64,000 bases of DNA, taken from an uncultured Desulfobacterales bacterium (GTDB lineage Bacteria; Desulfobacterota; Desulfobacteria; Desulfobacterales; SpSt-501). The notes beneath the pieces are model-generated. The model was not told the DNA's origin. It did not search any database and saw only the letters and a list, made by a program, of their open reading frames with translations. Position numbers and translations under genes: made by a program. The stretch covers positions 87,517 to 151,516 of the forward strand of contig CALIUY010000022.1 of the NCBI GenBank assembly GCA_938048455.1, in the 5' to 3' direction. This document shows, piece by piece, positions 9,282 to 17,000 of the stretch; positions within the stretch are counted from its first letter, which is position 1; every line of letters begins with the position of its first letter.

Positions 9282-10301
9282 TCATCGAAGGTTTCCCTCT
9301 CCCGCCTGCAGGAAGCGGGCCAGGCGCTCGAGACCTCGGGCTACGGAAACCCGGGGGCGGTAGCCCAGATCGCGCCGCGCGGCCGAGAGGTCAAACCAGT
9401 GCGCGGTGCCCAGGGCCTCGGCCACGAAGCGCGTGAGCGGCGGCTCCCCGGGGAGCCGCAGCCCCCGCCAGAGCCACTCGCAGACCCAGCCGATCCGCCG
9501 TGCGGCGACAAGCGAGATCGAGCCCCGCACCGCAGGACGCCCGGCCGCGTGCAGCAGGCGGTCGATCATTTCCCAGGCGGGCAGGGGTTCGCCCTGGCTG
9601 ATGAAAAAGACGCGCCCGGAGAGGGCCGCGTTTTCCGCCAGCGCCCGATCCGCAAGCAGGTGCGCCTCCGCGGCGTCGTCGATGAAGGTCGTGTCCACGA
9701 GGTTTTTCCCGTCCCCGATCCGCCGCAGGCGGTGGGCGCGCCGCAGCAGCCGGGGAAGGAAGTGCGGGTCCCCCGGTCCCCAGATCTGGTGAGGGCGGAG
9801 AACGATCGTCCGCAGATCCCCGCCCTGGCCTGCGGCGATGACCGCCCGTTCGGCTTCGGCTTTGGTGGCCGGATAATGGGCGTTGTAGCGCGCGGGGTAG
9901 GGAGCCGACTCGTCGACCCCTTCCAGGTCACGGCCGTTGAAGACGACGCTCGGGGAGCTCGTGTAGACCAGGCGTTGGACCCCGTGGCGAAGGCAGGCGT
10001 CGATGACGTTTCGGGTTCCCCGCACGTTGGTCCGCACGTAGTCCCGCCTTCGACCCCACGGCGGCGGCTTGGCCGCCGTGTGAAAGACGACTTGCACCCC
10101 CCGGCAGGCCCGGTCCACCGCTTCGGGGTCGGCGAGGTCGCCGGGCACGAAGCGAACGGGCAGACGGGAGAGCCCCGGGGGCTTCGAGCGGCTGAAGCCC
10201 CGCACCCTCCGGCCCCGGGCGACAAGGGCGGAAACCAAGGCCGAGCCGAGAAAGCCGCCCGGGCCGGTGACCAGAACGGGTTCGCCGCCGCCGCGGTTCA
10301 C
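9282..10301 (-). CDS. oleD: 2-alkyl-3-oxoalkanoate reductase OleD
   Basis: The 339-residue protein is an extended short-chain dehydrogenase. It has the nucleotide-binding motif VTGPGGFLGSALV near the N-terminus, TSSPSVVFNG, and the catalytic YPATK (Tyr-x3-Lys, about residue 152). In head-to-head olefin synthesis OleD reduces the beta-keto acid made by OleA to a beta-hydroxy acid with NADPH. The GTG start overlaps the oleC stop (GTGA), which gives translational coupling. On sequence alone it could be any 3-beta-HSD-like enzyme; the ole context decides the call. Confidence 0.87.
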   Translation of the reverse strand: MNRGGGEPVLVTGPGGFLGSALVSALVARGRRVRGFSRSKPPGLSRLPVRFVPGDLADPEAVDRACRGVQVVFHTAAKPPPWGRRRDYVRTNVRGTRNVIDACLRHGVQRLVYTSSPSVVFNGRDLEGVDESAPYPARYNAHYPATKAEAERAVIAAGQGGDLRTIVLRPHQIWGPGDPHFLPRLLRRAHRLRRIGDGKNLVDTTFIDDAAEAHLLADRALAENAALSGRVFFISQGEPLPAWEMIDRLLHAAGRPAVRGSISLVAARRIGWVCEWLWRGLRLPGEPPLTRFVAEALGTAHWFDLSAARRDLGYRPRVSVARGLERLARFLQAGEGNLR

Positions 10302-12013
10302 GGGGACATGGCCTTTCGTCCTCGGCCGCGAGCGCTTTTCATCTTCATCCGACCGGCGGCCCAGGAGGCGAGGTCTTCGCGCCGGATTTTCGCGTTGTGC
10401 CGGATGTCCACCGGGAACGAGCGATGAAAGAGCACGGTGCGGATCGAGCGGGTCATCTCGTGGCGTCGGGCGAGATCCAGGAGATCTTCGCGCACGACCT
10501 CGCGACGGACCCGGCGCCGGGTCTTGCGCAACTCGACACACAGCACCGGCACCTGGTGTCCGCTCGGCCCCACGCCGACGAGGGCGCTGCGGCGGACGAG
10601 GGGATGGGTGTTGAAAATCCCCTCGCAAGGGACCGTGAAGAGGGTTCCGGAGGAGGTGATCACCCGATGGCTTTTGCGGCCGCAGAACCACAGACGGCCC
10701 TTGCGGTCGATCCATCCCAGATCGCCCATGCGATGCCAGAACCCGCCTTCGCCGTCGGCGACCTTGTGTAGGGCGTCGGCCTGGGGATTTTCGAAGTAGC
10801 ATGGACTCACGTGAGCTCCGCGCACGACGATTTCCCCGATCTCGCCGGCGGGCAGCTCGAGCGCATCGTCCCAGTACGGAATCGGCTCGTCGCGGATGCG
10901 CAGAATCCGCACTTCGATCCCCGGGACGGGGGTGCCGACGCAGATGCCGTAGCCCCGCTCGGTGAGCGGGCGCGTCTCGGTGAGGATCTCCGCGTCGCGG
11001 ATGACGGCGACCGGGACGGCCTCGGTTGCGCCGTAGGGGGTGAGGATTTCGGCGGAGGAAGCGAGCAGCGGGCGTACGCCGGCGACCACCGCCGGCGGAA
11101 CCGGCGCTCCGGCGGAGATCACGCGCCGCAGAAAGGGGAGCCGCAGGCCGCGATCGGCGCAAAATTCGGCCAGGCGTTCGAGCAATGCGGGCGAGGCGAA
11201 GAGGTTGGTCACCCCTTGGTTCGCCATCACCTCCACGAGAAGCGCCGGGTCGGCCTTCGCCGGACGCCGGGGATCGAGCGGCGGAAGCACGGCGGTCACG
11301 CCCAAGGCGGGGTAGAAGAGGGCGAAGAGCGGAAAGGTGGAGAGATCCTTTTCCTCCGGGCCGAAGGGCAGTTCGCGGCCGACGGCGCGGAGCTGGGCGG
11401 CGAAGCCGCCGTGGGTGTAGACGGCGCCTTTTACCGGGCCGGTGCTGCCGGTCGTGAACAGGATGGCCGCGGGTTCGTCGGGGGCGGTCGGGGCGGGGGG
11501 AAACGGGCCGCGGCCCGTCCGGTAAAGCGAGCGAAGCGTCCTGCCCCCCCAGAACCATCTGCGGCCGACGGTGACGCGGATGCGAACGTCCCGGAAAGGC
11601 TTCCGAAAGAGGCTCCGGAAGGCGTGCGCGCGGGGAATGCCGATCATGGCCTGAGGGCGGGTCGAGCGATAGCAGGCGAGCATGCGCCGCAACCCCATGC
11701 CCGGATCGACGATCACGGGCACGGCTCCGACCTTGAAAAGGGCGAAGAGGATCTCGAAAAATTCGAGGCTCGGGCCGACCAGAAGGATCGTGCGTATGCC
11801 GCGGTCCAGCCCGATCTCCTTCAGGCCCCAGGCCAGGCGGTCCGAAGATTCCTCGAGTGCGGCGAACGTGAGGTGGGCATAGCGCAGGCGACCGTCCGGG
11901 CTGCGGCCCGCCGTGGCCACCACGGCCGGCTTGTAGGGCGAAGACCGGGCGGCCTCGCCCAGGGTCGAGGCGATGTTGGCGCCGGGGGCGTCCGCAGCAG
12001 GTGGGTCCGTCAT
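10298..12013 (-). CDS. oleC: Olefin beta-lactone synthetase OleC
   Basis: The 571-residue protein is an ANL-superfamily adenylating enzyme. The phosphate-binding motif LFTTGSTGPVKGAVYTHGG (about residue 180) and the later MGDLGWIDRKGRLWFCGR hinge region are clear. A C-terminal Lys-containing segment (HNAKIRRED) closes the active site. OleC proteins activate the 2-alkyl-3-hydroxy acid with ATP and close it to a cis-beta-lactone rather than forming a CoA thioester. The gene lies between oleB and oleD. It is preceded by a strong hairpin and T-run, so it may be transcribed separately or attenuated. Confidence 0.88.
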   Translation of the reverse strand: MTDPPAADAPGANIASTLGEAARSSPYKPAVVATAGRSPDGRLRYAHLTFAALEESSDRLAWGLKEIGLDRGIRTILLVGPSLEFFEILFALFKVGAVPVIVDPGMGLRRMLACYRSTRPQAMIGIPRAHAFRSLFRKPFRDVRIRVTVGRRWFWGGRTLRSLYRTGRGPFPPAPTAPDEPAAILFTTGSTGPVKGAVYTHGGFAAQLRAVGRELPFGPEEKDLSTFPLFALFYPALGVTAVLPPLDPRRPAKADPALLVEVMANQGVTNLFASPALLERLAEFCADRGLRLPFLRRVISAGAPVPPAVVAGVRPLLASSAEILTPYGATEAVPVAVIRDAEILTETRPLTERGYGICVGTPVPGIEVRILRIRDEPIPYWDDALELPAGEIGEIVVRGAHVSPCYFENPQADALHKVADGEGGFWHRMGDLGWIDRKGRLWFCGRKSHRVITSSGTLFTVPCEGIFNTHPLVRRSALVGVGPSGHQVPVLCVELRKTRRRVRREVVREDLLDLARRHEMTRSIRTVLFHRSFPVDIRHNAKIRREDLASWAAGRMKMKSARGRGRKAMSP

Positions 12014-12040
12014 GGCCGTCAGCCGGCGATCGGGTTTCCG

Positions 12041-12071
12041 AAAAACCGGACGGGGCGAATGCCCCGCCCGG
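12041..12071 (-). terminator. Intrinsic-terminator-like hairpin between oleB and oleC
   Basis: Read on the minus strand, an 11-bp stem (CCGGGCGGGGC pairing with GCCCCGTCCGG, one G-T wobble) closes an ATTC loop and is followed directly by TTTTT (12045-12041). It lies after the oleB stop (12105) and ends 28 nt before the oleC ATG (12013). This is the form of a Rho-independent terminator or attenuator inside the ole operon. Confidence 0.65.
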
Positions 12072-12104
12072 CTCTTCCTCCCCTACCGCAAGGAGAGGGC
12101 TTTT

Positions 12105-13004
12105 TCAATCGGGGGAGGCGTTCGTGCGGGAGAGGAAATCGGCGATGCGCGCGAGAGCCGCCACGGGTTCGTCCTCAAGCAGGTAATGGCCCGCATCCGG
12201 GAAGCAGTGCACCTCCGCCCCAGGGAAGCGCCGGCGCCACTCGGCGAGATAGTCGCGATCGAAGACAAAATCCTTCTCCGCCCAGAGGATCAGAAGAGGC
12301 TTTGGCTGCAGCCGCTCGAGGGTGCGATCGACCGCCGCCACCGCAGGCCAGCTCGGGTCGGCGGGCGAAAGCGGAATGTCCAGGACGAACCGCAGCAGCG
12401 CGATTCGTCGCTTCCAGCCGCCGCGATAGGGTGCCAGCAGCCCGGCGCGCGCCGCGGGCGAAAGCCTGCGGGCCGTCGCCGTCTGGGCCGCGCCCCGGGC
12501 GAAGAGGTTGAGGCCGCAGACCAGAACGGCCGCCGCGTGGGGATGGCGCCGCAGAAGGGAGAGCACCCGGGGAAGCGGTTTTTCCACCGGCTTGCAGAAG
12601 GCCGCGGTGTTCAGAACGACGAGCCGGGATACCCGTTCGGGACGCTCGACCGCCCAGGCGGAGGCGATCATGCCGCCCCAGTCGTGCAACACGAGGGTGA
12701 CGGGCTCTTCGGGGACCACTTGCTCCATCCAGGCCGTGAAATCCGCCACGCGGTCGGCCAGGCGGAAGCCGTAGTCGCGGGGGGCGGGGCGTTCCGAGAA
12801 GCCGCAGCCGATGTGATCGGGGGCGAGGCAGCGACAACGGCCGGAGAGACCGGCGATCAAGGAGCGGAAAAAGAACGACCAGGTCGGGTTGCCGTGCACC
12901 ATGACGACCGGCGCGCCGCGGCCCTCCTCCACGTAGTGCAGGCGGCGGCCGTTCACCTCGAGGAACCGCGAGCGGAAGGGGTAGAGAGCGCGCCAGTCGT
13001 CCAC
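12105..13004 (-). CDS. oleB: Beta-lactone decarboxylase OleB (haloalkane-dehalogenase-like)
   Basis: The 299-residue protein is an alpha/beta hydrolase of the haloalkane dehalogenase branch. It has the oxyanion segment HGNPTWSFFFR, the Asp nucleophile in HDWGG (about residue 108) and a catalytic His in DAGHYLLED near the C-terminus. In the ole pathway OleB opens cis-beta-lactones with loss of CO2 to give the cis-olefin. The start is GTG, 6 nt after the oleA stop. Without context it would be called a dehalogenase. Confidence 0.87.
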   Translation of the reverse strand: MDDWRALYPFRSRFLEVNGRRLHYVEEGRGAPVVMVHGNPTWSFFFRSLIAGLSGRCRCLAPDHIGCGFSERPAPRDYGFRLADRVADFTAWMEQVVPEEPVTLVLHDWGGMIASAWAVERPERVSRLVVLNTAAFCKPVEKPLPRVLSLLRRHPHAAAVLVCGLNLFARGAAQTATARRLSPAARAGLLAPYRGGWKRRIALLRFVLDIPLSPADPSWPAVAAVDRTLERLQPKPLLILWAEKDFVFDRDYLAEWRRRFPGAEVHCFPDAGHYLLEDEPVAALARIADFLSRTNASPD

Positions 13005-13010
13005 GGCCGT

Positions 13011-14051
13011 CTACCAGTCGACCGCGAGCATCAGGCAGTTCAGCCCGCTGCCGATGCCGAGCAGCCCGACGAGATCGCCGGCCGCGAGAAAGCCGCGCTC
13101 CTCGGCCAGAGCCGCCGTGAGGGGCAGGCTCACGGTCCCGGTGTTGCCGAGGTAACGGAAGGTCGTGAAATCGCGTTCCGGGTCGATGCCGACCGCATCC
13201 AGAAAGGTGCGCTGGTGGGTGGCCCCGACCTGGTGACAGATGATCTTGTCCGGTTTTCCCTCCGGCAGAGCGAGCTCCTGCCGGAAGGCGGCGAAGGTCT
13301 CGACGCCCAAGGCGACGCCGTGGCGCAGGACCTCGGCCGCATCGGTCTCGGCCATATGCGCCCGTCCCTCGGGAAACCCCGTGTCCGGTCCCCAGGTGCA
13401 AAGACGGTGGTGTTGGGGGGCGCTGCGGCAGATCCCCCCGCGCACCTGACGGCCTCCCGGACGGTGGGCGGCGTCGACCAGGAGCACGGCGGCCGCCCCG
13501 GAACCGCCGGTCAGCGTGGCGAGCGTCTTGCGCAGCGTTTCCATGGAGGGTTCGCGGTTCAGCCGTTCGATCGTGAGGTCCACGATTTCGCGCGCCGTTT
13601 CGCAGGCGACGACGAGTCCGGCGCGGATGTGGCCGAGTTCGATCGCGCAGGCCACCTGGAGGATCCCGTTCAGCACGCCGAGACAGGCGTTGGAGAGATC
13701 GAGGATCTGCGAAGCGGAGGTGATCCCCAGCCCGTCGGCCACCGCACAGGCGGTCGCCGGTTCGAGGTGCTCGCGGCAGACCGCGGCGTAGATCAACATC
13801 CCGATCTCCCGCGGGGGGAGGCCGGCCCCTTCGAGCGCCTTGCGGCCGGCCCGGATCGCCCCCTCGGAAGGCCGGAACCCCGGGCTCCAGTAGCGCCGCT
13901 CGCGGATCCCGGTGATCGCCTCGAGCTGCCCGCGGGGAATCCTCAAAGCCTCGTAGAGGGGGGAGAGGCGCTCTTCGAGATCCGCGGAGGAGACCACGTG
14001 AGGGGCGATCTCGTAGCCGAAGGCCTCGATGCGGACGCGGGAGAATCGCAT
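13011..14051 (-). CDS. oleA: Acyl-CoA:acyl-CoA condensing enzyme OleA (thiolase/FabH-like)
   Basis: The 346-residue protein is a FabH-like thiolase-superfamily enzyme. It shows the active-site Cys in SNACLGVLNG (about residue 124), a His in CHQVGATHQR and an Asn in YLGNTGTVSLPL, with LLGIGSGLNC at the end. The REHLEPATA segment is typical of OleA. OleA condenses two fatty acyl thioesters without decarboxylation, giving a 2-alkyl-3-keto acid. The ATG at 14051 is preferred over an upstream in-frame start because the latter lies within the pfaC-like gene. It begins 16 nt after that gene, so the PUFA-type synthase and the ole pathway are probably co-transcribed. Confidence 0.9.
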   Translation of the reverse strand: MRFSRVRIEAFGYEIAPHVVSSADLEERLSPLYEALRIPRGQLEAITGIRERRYWSPGFRPSEGAIRAGRKALEGAGLPPREIGMLIYAAVCREHLEPATACAVADGLGITSASQILDLSNACLGVLNGILQVACAIELGHIRAGLVVACETAREIVDLTIERLNREPSMETLRKTLATLTGGSGAAAVLLVDAAHRPGGRQVRGGICRSAPQHHRLCTWGPDTGFPEGRAHMAETDAAEVLRHGVALGVETFAAFRQELALPEGKPDKIICHQVGATHQRTFLDAVGIDPERDFTTFRYLGNTGTVSLPLTAALAEERGFLAAGDLVGLLGIGSGLNCLMLAVDW

Positions 14052-14067
14052 GGAGATCCGGTTTCTT

Positions 14068-17000
14068 TCAACGCGATGGGCGCAAGCGCCGGTCGGCCGA
14101 ATGTTGCGGCACGAGGCCGACGCCGAAGCCTTCCATCCGGTAAATGCACAGGCCATCGACCCAGAGGTGCCCGTCGCCCCAGAGAACGGTCTCCCCGGGG
14201 CGCTCATCGAGACCCTGGAGGTCGGCTTCGAGGATCACCCGCCGGTTTTGCGGCCGCACCTGGCCGCGGTAGCTCCAGCGGTGCCGCCTGCCGGGCGGGA
14301 GGCAAAAACGATGGGTGGGCCGTCGTTCAGGCATCTTGAGGATCGCTGCGGCCTTGAGAAGCTGGATCAACGCCTCCAGGCCGAGCGAGCCCGGCCACAC
14401 CGGATCGCCGTGAAAGTGGGCTTGAAAGAACCACTCCTCGGCGCGCACCTCCTTCACGCCGAGCAGACAACCGGCGCTCGCCCTTCCTCCCCGAGGCTTC
14501 CAGACGGCGAGGCGATCGATCATGCGCAGAGCGCGCGCCGGCAGCTGCAGGCCCCCCTCCGGGGCGCCCTCCGCATCCATCGGCTCGAACGGAGGGACAT
14601 CGGGCCAGAGCCCCCGGAGTTCCTCCTCTTGCGTTTCCTCCGACGGGGCGGCGGGCGCGCCGGCAATCCCCCGCTGTCCGTCGAGCGCCTCGCGGGTGAA
14701 GAAACCGAAGCCCGCGGTGCCGGAATAGAGGAGCCCTCGCCGGTCGTGAACCTCGAAGGCGAACTGCTCGAGGATGAGGTCGGCCATCTCGGAGACGCGC
14801 GTCAGGCGGCAGCGCGTCCGCAGGGTTTCGGCCTGCGTCGGCAGCGGCCGGTCGAGCATTCCGCTTCCGTCCAGGTTGCGGAAGAAGAGATCTTTCTCGC
14901 TCTTTAGGGCCGAACCGAGGAAAGCCGCAAGAAAGCCGCAGGTCTGCAGCGCGGTTTCGAGCAGGACGCAGAAGGGCGGGGCCCCCGTGCGTTCGGCCGC
15001 GACATACCATGCCTCGGGCCGGATGTCGAACTCGGCCTCGGCCCAACCTCCCGGACGCAGGACGAAGGGGCGGGGGCCGGCCTCGAGGATGCGGTCCAGG
15101 AAAAGAAACGGGGGCCCGGGAAGCCGGGCGAGATGGCGGTTTCCGTCATACGGGAGGTAAGGATCGCCGAGAGCCTTCGAGGAGCGGCCGGTCGCGAAAT
15201 CCTCGAGGCCGCGCCGGGAAACCCGGATTTCCCGCCGGTGAAGAGCGGAAGGAATCTTTCGCGGTTTCCAGAAGGCTTCAAGGTCGGCGGCGGAGGCTCC
15301 GCAGAGTTGCAGGGACAGGTCGCGAAAGCGCACGATGCGCCGGCCGTCGGCGTAAAGAAAGGCGTCCGCCCGCACGTAAGGCTCGGGACGAGATCCCGCT
15401 TCCCGGAGATGGACCTCGGCGTGGACGCGACGCACCGCAGGGGTGACCGGCCCGCGGCAGGTGAGGACCGCCTCCACGCCCGGGACCGGCTCGAAGCGCA
15501 GGCCCGGTCGCTCGAGGAACCAGCCGCGGCGGAGCAACAGCACGCGCAACGCCTGATTGCAGCATTCGTACATCAGGGTGCCGGGCATGACCCGGTCATC
15601 GACGAAATGGCAAACGAGGTACCAAGCTTCGGGATCGATGTCGGCCTCGGCGCGGATGAGGCCCAATCCGTAACGCCCGCCGTGCGGCTCGAAGGAGACG
15701 ATGCGGTCGATCAGCCGCAGACGGCCGCCGGGCAGCCGCAGCGTCTCGGGGATGCGGACTCCGGCGAAGAGCGGTCCGAAGGCGCGCGCGGCGTCCCCTT
15801 CCCGCAGCGCCTCCAGGGCCGCATCGTCGAAGGCGGCCGCCTGCTCCGGGAGCGGCCAGGAAAAGGATGCGGGCGTCTTTCCCGGGGCCGGGGCCATTTC
15901 CTCGGCGGAGAGCACGATGCCGCCCGAGTGCAGGGATTCCTCGGCCGTGAAGAAGCCGGCGCATCCCCCGCGCATCGTGATCAGCGGTCGGCCGTCGATG
16001 GTGCCCTCGAAGCGGAAGAAGAAGAGATGGGTCTCTCCCTGGCGGATGAACTTCTCGATTTCGATGGCGTAGCGGATGGTCTCGCCGGGCACGGGCAGGG
16101 CGCGGTGAAAGCGCACCGCGGCGTCGAGCAGGCGGTAGGCGCGGCGGCCCCGGACGGCGAGATCGATGCCGAGCCAGGCGCACAGGAAGAGATCGGCTTG
16201 GCCGGCCTCGACCGCGATGCTGACCGGCGCGCGACCGCCGTCGAGGTACCAGGCGTTTTCCCGGACGTCGTGCTCGGTGACGATGCGTCCCGGCCCCAAG
16301 CCGCCCTTGCGACCCTCGATTTCCAGAATCCGGTCCACGAGCATGAGCGGCTCGTCGGGGAGCCGCACGCGCACCCGATAGCGATCGACGGCGGCGAACT
16401 CCGGGCCGAGCACCCGCGCGGCGGAGCCCCGGGCGAACTCCAGGCAGGCGGCGCGGTCGAAGAGCACGCGGGACGAGGAGGAAGCCCCGGGGATTTCCCG
16501 ACGCCAGGAGCCGCGGGCCAGGGTTTCGGCGAGGCTGCGGGTCGTCTCGAGGGAAAAATCGAGGTACTTCCGGTGGGCGGCGGCGGTGGAACCAGAGAGC
16601 GCGGCGATGGTCTCCGCCGCGCTCCGGGCGGCGCTTGCCGAGAGCCGGCTGGGTGTCGCCGGGGACGGAGTGGAGGCGGTTTCGTCCGAGGGCCTTTTCC
16701 CCGGGGTCGCCGGCTTTGCGGCCCGGCCGGATCGTGTTTCGAGGGGTGAAGGAAATTCGGCCAGAACCTGCAGGCAGTGTCCTTCGCTGCTGGCGGCGCT
16801 GATCAGCGTGAGCCCTTCGCCGGGCGGATCCACGGCGGCGAAACAAGCCGCCTGCAGGAGCGCCAGGAGTCCCCCGGCCGCACCTCCGTCCCCCAGACGG
16901 TCGGCGGCCGATTCGATCCGGGTTCCTTCCGGAAGAAGACGGCGGAGATGTCCCCCCCGATCCGGATCGCCGCAGACCGCGCGGCGGACGGCCGTGGAGG

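Noticed and set aside
12105..13004. Haloalkane dehalogenase
   Set aside because: The fold and triad fit, but the position between oleA and oleC makes OleB the better call.
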